A stretch of DNA of 33,215 bases from Gammaproteobacteria bacterium. GTDB taxonomy: Bacteria; Pseudomonadota; Gammaproteobacteria; Pseudomonadales; Cellvibrionaceae. Shown piece after piece: positions 24,812 through 32,448 of the stretch. The stretch lies in assembly GCA_025362015.1 (NCBI GenBank), contig JANYIO010000195.1:1-33215 (forward strand). Reading direction: 5' to 3'. How positions within the stretch are numbered: the stretch's first letter is position 1; the number at the start of each line of letters is the position of its first letter. Both the position numbers and the translations under genes were made by a program. Below the pieces are notes generated by a model. It was not told the origin of the DNA and made no database searches. It was given only the letters and a program-made list of their open reading frames with translations.

Positions 24812-25813
24812 TTAATTAAAAAATTGTTTCTTCAGCTCTGCATGTTGCTCGGCTTTTAATCGTGGGCCAAATTGGGATACTACTTTACTTGCCGCCAAGC
24901 TCGCAAATTCTCCTGCGCTTTTGTAGTCCAGTTTCTGCGTAATGGCATATAAAAATGCTCCGGCAAACATATCGCCTGCGCCATTGGTATCTATTGCTTT
25001 AACTTTATGCGCCGCGACTTGAATCAATTCTTTACCATCAAAAATTAATGCGCCTTCGCTGCCGCAAGTGATTGCAAATTGTTTACTGAGTTTTTTTAAG
25101 GCTTCAGCGGCATCGGTTATATTTTCAGTTTGAGTAAAACTGATCGCTTCATCGCGATTACAAAATAATAAATCTACGCTATCGCCAATCATTTCAATGA
25201 GTCCATCGCGAAAAAATTGTACCATTGCAGGATCAGATAAGCTTATAGCGGTGCGAATATTGTTAGCTTCTGCGTGTTGGCGTAAGGCAATGGCAGCGGC
25301 GCGACCCGTAGGTGACGTTACTAAATAACCTTCGATGTAAACGTATTCTGATTGCGCAATTGCCGTTACATCTAACTCATCAACAGACAGTGTTGCACTG
25401 ATGCCTAAAAATGTATTCATGGTGCGTTCAGCGTCAGGTGTAATCATAACCAGACATTTTCCGGTTATACCTGCGGGCGGGGAAATGTGCCGAGGATAAT
25501 GCACCCCGGCTGCTTTGAGGTCGTTAATATAAAATTGCCCGTTGTCATCTTTTGCAACTTTGCAGGAATACACGTTGTTGCAACCAAAATAACTGGCGGC
25601 GATGATGGTGTTTGCCGCTGAGCCGCCGCTGGCTTTGCGCGAGGCAACGAGATGATTGGCAAGGTGGCTAATTAATTCGTGTTGGCGTACTTCATCGACT
25701 AACGTCATTACGCCTTTATCAACCTTCATGGCACTGAGATCAGCGTCGCTAAGAGTAATTTCGGTATCGACTAGGGCGGCACCGATGCCGTAAATATGGT
25801 ATTGCTTGTTCAT
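24812..25813 (-). CDS. PfkB-family sugar kinase, adenosine kinase type
   Basis: Ribokinase-fold kinase, most like the bacterial adenosine kinases (adenosine to AMP). The 333 residues include an N-terminal IYGIGAALVDTE, the nucleoside/sugar site ASGGSAANT, and the PfkB signature TNGAGDMFAGAF, whose Asp (D281) is the catalytic base. Substrate assignment rests on overall similarity; other nucleoside or sugar substrates remain possible. AAGG lies 8 bases before the start. It is divergent from mrcB across about 170 bases that should hold both promoters, and convergent with the M48 gene. Confidence 0.88.
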   Translation of the reverse strand: MNKQYHIYGIGAALVDTEITLSDADLSAMKVDKGVMTLVDEVRQHELISHLANHLVASRKASGGSAANTIIAASYFGCNNVYSCKVAKDDNGQFYINDLKAAGVHYPRHISPPAGITGKCLVMITPDAERTMNTFLGISATLSVDELDVTAIAQSEYVYIEGYLVTSPTGRAAAIALRQHAEANNIRTAISLSDPAMVQFFRDGLIEMIGDSVDLLFCNRDEAISFTQTENITDAAEALKKLSKQFAITCGSEGALIFDGKELIQVAAHKVKAIDTNGAGDMFAGAFLYAITQKLDYKSAGEFASLAASKVVSQFGPRLKAEQHAELKKQFFN

Positions 25814-25986
25814 ACTGTAGCCTTATTGAAGTGTCAGAATGGTTGATTGAATGTTTTTTAGTGCGCGCATTATGCTAAAAAAGTTTGACTCGATAAAGAT
25901 ATATCGAATAGGTAGAATGAGCGCGATTTTCTACCCTTGTATTTTCCGTTTCATCCATATCATTAATATTACAGAAGAGCCCGTGA

Positions 25987-28353
25987 ATGACTAAACGTCG
26001 TTTTCTTAGCCGCGCTAAAAAACCATCTGCTACTGGTAGTAGTTGGTTTCAATTTATTAATTGGAAGCTTGTCAGTCTGTGGTTGCTAGTTGCCTTTTTA
26101 ATTGGCTGCTTGATTTTAGGTGTGTGGGCAATTTATTTGGATAAAGTGGTGCGCGAAAAATTTGATGGCAAAAAGTGGGCATTACCTGCACGGGTGTATT
26201 CGCGACCATTGGAGCTGTATGAAGGTTTACCCATAACCCCTTCCTTGTATGAGCAAGAAATGGAAGCTCTGGGGTATCGCACGCCAGCAGCTGCGAGTTC
26301 TGGGCTTACGGCTTCCGGGCAAATGATGCGCCATGCAGCCAGCGCTACAGAAGTTAGTTACACCGTGTTTACACGTGGTTTTGAATTTTGGGATAAACAC
26401 GAAGAGGCACAAAAATACACGTTGCGTATTGATGCTGGGAAAGTTGCTTCGCTGGTTGATGCAAAAGGTGTTGCATTACCCCTTGTGCGTATGGAACCAG
26501 AAGAAATTGGCGGCATTTATCCTAATACTGTTGAAGATCGTTTGTTGGTAAAATTAAATGGGTTGCCACCACTACTCGGCGAAACATTGTTGGCCGTAGA
26601 AGATAAACATTTTCTTGAGCATCACGGCGTTTCGCCCGAAGCAATATTGCGCGCTATGTGGGTAAATTTACGCGAAGGCGATGTAGTGCAAGGCGGTAGT
26701 ACACTTACGCAACAGTTGGTGAAAAATTTTTATCTCACACAAAAACAAAGCCTCTCGCGCAAAATTCCCGAAGCGATTATGTCGCTGTTGCTGGAGTTGC
26801 ATTATAGTAAATCGCAAATTTTAGAAACTTATATTAATGAAGTGTATTTGGGGCAAAGTGGTTCACGTGAAATTCATGGTTTTGCATTAGCTTCCCAGCA
26901 TTATTTTCGTAAACCTTTAATTGAATTAAATACTCAAGAAGTTGCGTTATTGGTTGGTTTGGTGAAGGGCGCGTCTTACTACAATCCGTGGCGCAAACCA
27001 GAGCGTGCTAAAGAGCGCCGCAATGTGGTTTTGTCGGTAATGCAAATAGAAGGTTTAATTGATGAAAAGCAGATGCATACAGCTCAAGCGTCGCCATTGG
27101 GATTGGCAGCTGAAACAGATGAAAGTTTGGTAAATTATCCAGCATTTGTGGATTTGGTGAAGCGACAATTAAAACAAGATTATCAAGAAAGTGATTTACG
27201 CAGTGAGGGCTTGCGTATTTTTACTACGCTTGCCCCTATGGTTCAGCGGCAAGCAGAAAAATCAGTGCTGGCGCGTGTAGCACAGCTAGAAAAGCAATAC
27301 AAAATAAAAGATTTGCAGGCGAGCATGGTGGTGACTTCGGTGGGGAGCGGTGAAATACTCGCGCTCATCGGCGATAAGAACCCGCGTTATACCGGGTTTA
27401 ATCGCGCACTTGATGCACATCGCCAAATTGGTTCGTTGATAAAACCTTTTGTGTATTTAACGGCACTTGAACAGCCGCAAACTTATCAATTAGGCATGCC
27501 TTTAAGCGATGATCCGGTTAGTATCAAAAGTGGCGATGGAAAAATCTGGGAGCCAAAAAATGCGGAAAATATCAGTCATGGCACTGTCCCTCTGTATCAA
27601 GCACTCGCTCATTCTTATAATCAAGCTACCGCGCGTTTAGGTATGCTGCTCACCTTAAAAGCTGTTGCAAAAACGATAAAAGCAGCAGGTTATAATGGTG
27701 ATGTTCCACTTATACCCGCGATGTTAATTGGGGCAGTCGATATGTCACCGATTGAAGTGGCGGGTATGTATCATACGCTCGCGGCGGAAGGCGTTTATAC
27801 ACCACTGCATGTTATTCGCGAGGTATTGAACGCAGAAGGTCAGCCGTTAAAACGTTATTCGCTTGAGTTGGATCAACGCTTTACGGTGCAGGGTACTTTT
27901 GAATTGCAGTACGCATTACAAGCTGTTTTGCGTGAAGGTACTGGGCGTAGTGTGTACAATTCCTTTCCCGAATCGTTACCGCTTGCGGGAAAAACTGGTA
28001 CTACCAACGATCAGCGCGATAGTTGGTTTGCCGGTTTTAGCGGTGAACATTTAGCAGTGGTGTGGGTTGGCCGCGACGACAACTCGCAAACACCTCTGAC
28101 TGGTGCTGGTGGCGCATTACAAGTGTGGGCGGATTTGATGCGACAAATACCAACGCAAGGTGTTAATCAGCAAGCGCCCGAAGGCATGAGTTTTGAGTGG
28201 GTAGATTCGCATACTGGTTTATTAAGTGCAGAGCAATGTGAAGGTGCACTTTGGCTACCAATGCGTGATGAACAAAAACCAAAAGATTCGGCGGAGTGTA
28301 AAATAAAAGAAATAACAGAAGAGCATTGGTGGAAGAAAATTTTCCTTAGATAG
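25987..28353 (+). CDS. mrcB: Penicillin-binding protein 1B (bifunctional transglycosylase/transpeptidase)
   Basis: Class A PBP that polymerises lipid II and cross-links peptidoglycan in the periplasm. A short basic cytoplasmic tail leads to a membrane helix (about 27-50) and a UB2H-like region that in E. coli binds the LpoB activator. The GT51 domain begins EDKHFLEHHG with catalytic E205, then GGSTLTQQLVKN. The transpeptidase motifs are SLIK (nucleophile S483), SYN (S543) and KTG (669-671). The 788 residues lack the long C-terminal extension of some homologues. AGAAGAG precedes the ATG. The last codons and stop lie in a 19-bp tandem duplication. No lpoB gene is obvious, but the lipoprotein just downstream could be a partner. 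Confidence 0.97.
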   Translation: MTKRRFLSRAKKPSATGSSWFQFINWKLVSLWLLVAFLIGCLILGVWAIYLDKVVREKFDGKKWALPARVYSRPLELYEGLPITPSLYEQEMEALGYRTPAAASSGLTASGQMMRHAASATEVSYTVFTRGFEFWDKHEEAQKYTLRIDAGKVASLVDAKGVALPLVRMEPEEIGGIYPNTVEDRLLVKLNGLPPLLGETLLAVEDKHFLEHHGVSPEAILRAMWVNLREGDVVQGGSTLTQQLVKNFYLTQKQSLSRKIPEAIMSLLLELHYSKSQILETYINEVYLGQSGSREIHGFALASQHYFRKPLIELNTQEVALLVGLVKGASYYNPWRKPERAKERRNVVLSVMQIEGLIDEKQMHTAQASPLGLAAETDESLVNYPAFVDLVKRQLKQDYQESDLRSEGLRIFTTLAPMVQRQAEKSVLARVAQLEKQYKIKDLQASMVVTSVGSGEILALIGDKNPRYTGFNRALDAHRQIGSLIKPFVYLTALEQPQTYQLGMPLSDDPVSIKSGDGKIWEPKNAENISHGTVPLYQALAHSYNQATARLGMLLTLKAVAKTIKAAGYNGDVPLIPAMLIGAVDMSPIEVAGMYHTLAAEGVYTPLHVIREVLNAEGQPLKRYSLELDQRFTVQGTFELQYALQAVLREGTGRSVYNSFPESLPLAGKTGTTNDQRDSWFAGFSGEHLAVVWVGRDDNSQTPLTGAGGALQVWADLMRQIPTQGVNQQAPEGMSFEWVDSHTGLLSAEQCEGALWLPMRDEQKPKDSAECKIKEITEEHWWKKIFLR

Positions 28354-28383
28354 TTATATTTTTCTTAGATGGTTATATTTTTC
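28346..28383 (+). repeat. 19-bp tandem duplication over the mrcB stop codon
   Basis: TTAGATAGTTATATTTTTC (28346-28364) is followed at once by the same 19 bases with one change (28365-28383). The first copy holds the TAG stop of mrcB. Confidence 0.8.
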
Positions 28384-28453
28384 ATTAAAGTTCCATGAGT
28401 TTTTTTAAAAGTGGTATGAAGTTCTATAAGTTCTATTTTTAACAGGATGCATC

Positions 28454-28930
28454 GTGAAAAGAAATTTCAGTGTTATTTTTTTATTAAGTATTGTTGCTCA
28501 ATTGGGTGGTTGTGGTTCGAATGTAAAACCTCAGCCATCAGCTCCTGTTGTAGACAGTGTTATCCCCATAGAGCCATCTATAGTTACTACTCCTGAAGTT
28601 TCTAGCGCTCCTATAGTGCTGGCGCCAGTTACACCACAAATACAAACGCCAGCTCCGTCGCCTGCCAGTAATGCGATCGCGAGTTTAGCGGTACAGGCTC
28701 GTGCACAATACCAAGCCAAAAATTATCAAGCGGCGATTGCCATTGCTGAGCGAGGTTTGCGAATTGATCGCCGTGCGCCGGAATTGTATTTGTTGTTGGC
28801 GCAAAGCTATTTCCAGTTGGCTAATACCCCACTTGCACTGCAATTTGTGCAACAGGGCATTCGTTATGCACAAGCAGGTTCAGAAGTTGCACAAGGCTTA
28901 TTAAAAATTAAAGATGCTTTACCCCATTAA
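28454..28930 (+). CDS. Small outer-membrane lipoprotein with C-terminal TPR
   Basis: 158 residues. The signal sequence ends in lipobox LGGC (C20) with Gly at +2, consistent with sorting to the outer membrane. A Pro/Ser/Thr/Val-rich tether (about 25-75) follows. The C-terminal 80 residues form about two TPR helix pairs (ARAQYQAKNYQAAIAIAERG, then LYLLLAQSYFQLANTPLALQ). The start is GTG, chosen because AGGA lies 8 bases upstream and the only nearby ATG (28447) is in another frame. Its location 100 bases after mrcB, and the tether-plus-TPR layout of LpoA-like PBP activators, suggest a link to PBP1b. That is inference. Confidence 0.88.
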   Translation: MKRNFSVIFLLSIVAQLGGCGSNVKPQPSAPVVDSVIPIEPSIVTTPEVSSAPIVLAPVTPQIQTPAPSPASNAIASLAVQARAQYQAKNYQAAIAIAERGLRIDRRAPELYLLLAQSYFQLANTPLALQFVQQGIRYAQAGSEVAQGLLKIKDALPH

Positions 28931-28941
28931 ATTGGGGTAAA
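28918..28941. other. 9-bp hairpin at the lipoprotein gene 3' end
   Basis: TTTACCCCA (28918-28926) pairs with TGGGGTAAA (28933-28941) over a 6-base loop containing the lipoprotein stop codon. No T run follows on the + strand. It lies between convergent genes and may act as a weak terminator or mRNA end-stabiliser. Confidence 0.5.
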
Positions 28942-28946
28942 TGTAA

Positions 28947-29441
28947 TTATGCTTTTGTCTGCTCTTCTTTAGTGGTTTTACTGGTATTAAATATCATTAA
29001 AATAACGCCTGCCATTATCGCTACATCGGCGACATTAAAAATTCCTGTGTGTAACCAGCCAATCCCCATATACATAAAATCAACGACGCCGCCGTTATTG
29101 GTTATTCGATCAAAAAGATTACTGAACCCGCCGCTGATGATTAATGCACAAGCTATAAGTTGTAAGTTACTCATGGTTTTTTGTTGCAGCATGTAAATAC
29201 AAAAACCGATTAAAAAAAATCCTACTAAAGTACTAAAAATAAAATTACGTACATTATCTGGTAGGTTACTTCCTAACCCTAAAAAGGCGCCGTGGTTAAT
29301 AGAGTAAATTAAGCGGCAACTTTTACCTAGGAATAGCAACGGTTCGCTTGTCATTAGATATAGGGTAGCGAGGTATTTAGTGAATTGATCAAGAGCAATG
29401 GATACCAGCGTGATAGATCCCATTAATATAAATTTACGCAT
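28947..29441 (-). CDS. lspA: Lipoprotein signal peptidase (signal peptidase II)
   Basis: Inner-membrane aspartyl protease that removes signal peptides from prolipoproteins. The 164 residues show four membrane helices and the family motifs: LDQFTKYL, NHGAFLG, SGGFSNLFDR (catalytic D111), GGVVDFM and FNVADVAI (catalytic D139). It is not in the usual ileS-lspA-fkpB operon. Instead it follows a LysE exporter by two bases. NHGAFLG and the long IGWLHTGIFNVADVAI form look diverged from the housekeeping enzyme, so this may be a second copy. The C-terminus is Lys/Glu/Thr-rich. AGGA lies within the end of the upstream gene. Confidence 0.92.
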   Translation of the reverse strand: MRKFILMGSITLVSIALDQFTKYLATLYLMTSEPLLFLGKSCRLIYSINHGAFLGLGSNLPDNVRNFIFSTLVGFFLIGFCIYMLQQKTMSNLQLIACALIISGGFSNLFDRITNNGGVVDFMYMGIGWLHTGIFNVADVAIMAGVILMIFNTSKTTKEEQTKA

Positions 29442-29443
29442 TG

Positions 29444-30067
29444 CTAGAATTTTCCTGTGATGGCGATAAGTAATCCGGCTGCTATTAATATTAAGCCAGA
29501 GAGTGTATTAAATAAATTTTGATGCTTGGGAGTTTTTAACCAAGCCATAATAATATTTCCGGATATGGCGTAGGCTAACATCCATACGAAATCAGTCACT
29601 AAGAAAACAATCGTCAGCAAGCCAAATTGCGGTATGAGTGGTTGGTTGTAAGCAATAAATTGCGGAAACAGCGCGCCAAAATAAATTAAACCTTTTGGGT
29701 TACTGATGGCGATAAGAAAAGAGTTTAACAACAAGGAGTGACGGCTATTAGTGGTGGTACTGTTTTCCATTTTGATAAATGTTACGGGTTGACGAATCAG
29801 CTGTATGCCTAGGTACACTAAATAGGCCGAACCCAGCCACTTAAGTGAGTTAAACAGAATGTCACTGTTGCTAACAATGAACCCCAGGCCTAAAGCGGAT
29901 AGCGCGACCAGACACAAATTCCCCAGGCTTGCACCTAACATTCCTTCAAGCGCTTTGGTTACACCGAAACGCCCGCCATTACTCATACACGACAGCATGA
30001 CCGGGCCAGGGCTAGCAGAAACGATAAACGTGATGGAAAGAAATAGCGTGAAGTTGGGTATTGGCAT
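29444..30067 (-). CDS. LysE/RhtB-family amino-acid exporter
   Basis: Six-helix inner-membrane exporter of 207 residues. The N-terminal family signature ASPGPVMLSCMSNGGRFG is followed by the LGxxxGN-like GASLGNLCLV and the mid-protein NPKGLIYFGALFPQF. RhtB relatives export threonine, homoserine, lysine or other small amino acids; substrate cannot be assigned. It is first in a two-gene unit with lspA (2-base gap). It is divergent from a small unknown gene, with about 155 bases between starts. Confidence 0.93.
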   Translation of the reverse strand: MPIPNFTLFLSITFIVSASPGPVMLSCMSNGGRFGVTKALEGMLGASLGNLCLVALSALGLGFIVSNSDILFNSLKWLGSAYLVYLGIQLIRQPVTFIKMENSTTTNSRHSLLLNSFLIAISNPKGLIYFGALFPQFIAYNQPLIPQFGLLTIVFLVTDFVWMLAYAISGNIIMAWLKTPKHQNLFNTLSGLILIAAGLLIAITGKF

Positions 30068-30223
30068 GCGGGCTCACCTAAACAGGTGGCTATCTTATCT
30101 GAGGCAATAGGTTTAGGGCTATACGATTTATTTGCATTAATTTAAGGATGTTGGTGTTAAGTGCTGTAAATGGAAATTCTCTCCTATACTCAATGCATTG
30201 TTAATGTCATTAAGAGGTGAGGT

Positions 30224-30553
30224 ATGGTTACAAAAAACATTGCTAATGTTGTCAATATTCTTGAAGAGTTATTAGCCGGGCTTGATCAGGCTTACTGGGA
30301 GGCCACTAGCGTTGACCGAAAAGATTTTTTTTACGACATCATAAGTGCGCTGCACTTGGAATTGTCAGAGCTCAATAAACTGAGTGTGCAAGATCACGAT
30401 TTAGAATACGAACCGATTACTAAAGAATTCCGTTTTGCGCGAACCAAGTTAAGTAGATTGCGTAGGCAGCTTGAAGAGTATGTTGTGCGTTCTACCACCT
30501 CAATGAGATTGGAGATTTTAATTCATGACGTAGTGGCTTTGCCTGCGCTTTGA
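30224..30553 (+). CDS. Conserved-looking small protein of unknown function
   Basis: 109 residues with no signal or membrane segment. It is rich in Leu, Glu and Arg and probably all helical: an N-terminal NVVNILEELLAGLDQAYWEA helix, then a DFFYDIISALHLELSELNKL helix. A basic segment (RFARTKLSRLRRQLEEYV) may form a coiled coil. AGAGG with good spacing precedes the ATG, and base composition matches the neighbours, so it is likely real. I do not recognise a family. A strong terminator lies 225 bases downstream. Confidence 0.75.
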   Translation: MVTKNIANVVNILEELLAGLDQAYWEATSVDRKDFFYDIISALHLELSELNKLSVQDHDLEYEPITKEFRFARTKLSRLRRQLEEYVVRSTTSMRLEILIHDVVALPAL

Positions 30554-30718
30554 ATAACGTACTAAATTGTAATCTATATAACCTTTCACTATGAACTGAT
30601 CAATTTTATCACCAATCAATTTAAAAAAAAGTATAACGGCACTGGCTAATCTGTGTTTAGCGTCAATACTTAAGATACAGATGGGGGCTTTTGTTTACAT
30701 GACGATTGTTAAGTGGAA

Positions 30719-30757
30719 ATGAAAGTGTTCTCCTGGTTGGAACTCCTCTTTGTTTGA
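30719..30757 (+). CDS. Possible 12-residue peptide ORF before a terminator
   Basis: The ORF MKVFSWLELLFV starts 7 bases after an AAGTGG sequence and ends 20 bases before the terminator at 30778. It could be a leader or micro-peptide, or chance. No known leader function fits, because no gene follows on this strand. Confidence 0.2.
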   Translation: MKVFSWLELLFV

Positions 30758-30777
30758 TTGTTCTCTAGTATGGTCTT

Positions 30778-30809
30778 GCCGGTGTTGTTACTAACACCGG
30801 CTTTTTTTT
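30778..30809 (+). terminator. Strong intrinsic terminator
   Basis: A 9-bp perfect stem (GCCGGTGTT at 30778-30786, AACACCGGC at 30793-30801) with a 6-base loop is followed by eight T. It ends + strand transcription from the small gene at 30224 or from a separate short transcript starting in the 225-base gap. Confidence 0.9.
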
Positions 30810-30826
30810 GCCTATAATTTGGTAGA

Positions 30827-30854
30827 GGGATAAATATAGCGGGATAAATACAGA
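30827..30854 (-). repeat. 14-bp tandem duplication after panB
   Basis: GGGATAAATATAGC (30827-30840) and GGGATAAATACAGA (30841-30854) are adjacent. They lie immediately beyond the panB stop on the minus strand. Confidence 0.6.
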
Positions 30855-30861
30855 TACATCT

Positions 30862-31701
30862 CTAACTGAAACTATTTTCTTCGCCAGGAAAAATACCGGC
30901 TTTTACATCACTTACATATTTTTGCATGGCGCCAGGAATATCATTGGCTTCAAGTAAAAAGTTTTTCGAAAATGTTGGCGGCTGTTCTGTTAAGCCAAGA
31001 ATATCGTTGATAACCAATACTTGTGCATCAGTATTTTTTCCTGCACCTATACCAATGGTAGGTATGTAAATAGCCGTAGTAATTTGTGCAGCGAGTGCGG
31101 CTGGGATGCATTCTAGTACGATTAGATCTGCACCGGCATTGGCGAGCAATTTTGCGTCGGCGAGGATTTTTTCCGCGTTTGCCTGGTCGCGCCCTTGTAC
31201 GCGGTAACCTCCCAATTTATTAACTGACTGCGGTGTTAACCCCAGATGAGCACATACAGGTATTCCTCGCTCCGACAGCATGTGTACGGTCTCGGCGAGC
31301 CATTCGCCGCCCTCGAGTTTTACCATCTGCGCCCCTGCTTGCATGATGCGCGCGGCATTGTGTAGCGCATCGTTGGGAGTTGCGTAGGTCATAAAGGGTA
31401 GGTCGCCAATAATCAATGATTTTTTATTGCCGCGTGCCACTGCCTCTACGTGATAAATCATGTGTTCCATAGTGACTGGAATAGTGCTGTCGTAACCTAA
31501 TACTGTCATCCCTAGCGAATCACCTACTAATACTACTTCTACACCGCAACGCTGCGCCATGGCCGCCATGTGCGCATCGTAGAGGGCAATCACTACAAAT
31601 TTTTCGCCATTACTTTTTAATTTGTGCAGCGTTTTGACGGTGACTTGTTTGGTGAGGGTACTGTTTGTTGTCGATGTGCTATTGAGTGTGTTGTAGGGCA
31701 T
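30862..31701 (-). CDS. panB: 3-methyl-2-oxobutanoate hydroxymethyltransferase
   Basis: Makes ketopantoate from ketoisovalerate and methylene-tetrahydrofolate, the first step of pantothenate and CoA synthesis. The 279 residues contain VGDSLGM and IGDLPFM (metal-binding Asp residues), KLEGG (metal-binding Glu), the catalytic Glu in LECIP, and GIGAG near the end. The N-terminus carries about 15 extra Asn/Ser/Thr-rich residues (NTLNSTSTTNSTLTK) compared with E. coli. panC, its usual downstream partner, is absent: a repeat and a + strand terminator follow instead. It lies in a row with folK and a deoxynucleoside kinase. Confidence 0.97.
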   Translation of the reverse strand: MPYNTLNSTSTTNSTLTKQVTVKTLHKLKSNGEKFVVIALYDAHMAAMAQRCGVEVVLVGDSLGMTVLGYDSTIPVTMEHMIYHVEAVARGNKKSLIIGDLPFMTYATPNDALHNAARIMQAGAQMVKLEGGEWLAETVHMLSERGIPVCAHLGLTPQSVNKLGGYRVQGRDQANAEKILADAKLLANAGADLIVLECIPAALAAQITTAIYIPTIGIGAGKNTDAQVLVINDILGLTEQPPTFSKNFLLEANDIPGAMQKYVSDVKAGIFPGEENSFS

Positions 31702-31749
31702 TGGATACTCACAATGATTACTGAATGTAACGAGATGTTGAGTTGATGT

Positions 31750-32448
31750 TTAGAGCATAGGTATAGGGTTGTAATAGTGTCTGCCACTTTTAATCGTCAA
31801 AATATATTCTACTAATTGTTTAAAATGATCGCGGTTATTCGCGAGGTTTAAATCTTTAGCGTTCACGATTAGTAGTGGTGCGCCATCGTAGTAATGAAAA
31901 AATTCGGTATAAGCGTCATTCAGTGCTTTTAAATAATCAATACTAATATTTTGCTCGCTCGCTATCCCTCGTTGACGAATACGGTCGGCGAGTACATTTA
32001 ACGGGGCTTGCAAATAAATTACTAAATCAGGGCGTGGGGCGTCAATTAATAATTTAGTGTATACCTGACGGTAAATATTCAATTCATCGTCATCAAGTGT
32101 GACACGCGCAAATAGCTGATCTTTTTCGATGAGAAAATCTGCAACGCGCACAGGTTCAAAAATATCTGCTTGCCTTAGGCTTTGTAGTTGATTAGCTCGT
32201 TGAAACAAAAAGAACAATTGAGTAGGCAATGCGGTGGACTTTGGATCTTGATAAAAACGTGCAAGAAAGGGATTTTCTTGTGGCTGTTCAAGGAGAACAT
32301 CGTAATTGAACAGGCTGGCGATATTGCGTGCGAGAGTGGTTTTCCCGACGCCAATACAACCTTCTACAGCAATGTAACGTGGTAATTTTACGTTCTGTAG
32401 GTCGAGTGACAAATCTTCAAACATTGCGCTCACACGAGGCTCCTTCAT
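31750..32448 (-). CDS. Deoxynucleoside kinase-family protein
   Basis: P-loop kinase of the deoxyadenosine/deoxyguanosine kinase (dNK) family, PF01712, predicted to phosphorylate deoxynucleosides for salvage. The P-loop GCIGVGKT is at 30-37. Further features are LEQPQENPFL, a FFLFQRANQL helix, PDLVIYLQAPL and the lid DRIRQRG. A start at 32448 overlaps the folK end by 32 bases and has GGAG upstream. A second start, MFEDL at 32424, resembles homologue N-termini and is nearly as likely. Its place between folK and panB links it to the same transcript. The substrate is not determinable from sequence. Confidence 0.9.
   Translation of the reverse strand: MKEPRVSAMFEDLSLDLQNVKLPRYIAVEGCIGVGKTTLARNIASLFNYDVLLEQPQENPFLARFYQDPKSTALPTQLFFLFQRANQLQSLRQADIFEPVRVADFLIEKDQLFARVTLDDDELNIYRQVYTKLLIDAPRPDLVIYLQAPLNVLADRIRQRGIASEQNISIDYLKALNDAYTEFFHYYDGAPLLIVNAKDLNLANNRDHFKQLVEYILTIKSGRHYYNPIPML

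Noticed and set aside
25864-25930. TTGACT followed by AT-rich DNA as an mrcB promoter
   Set aside because: No -10 hexamer at 16-18 bases fits well; a promoter surely exists in this divergent gap, but I cannot place it.
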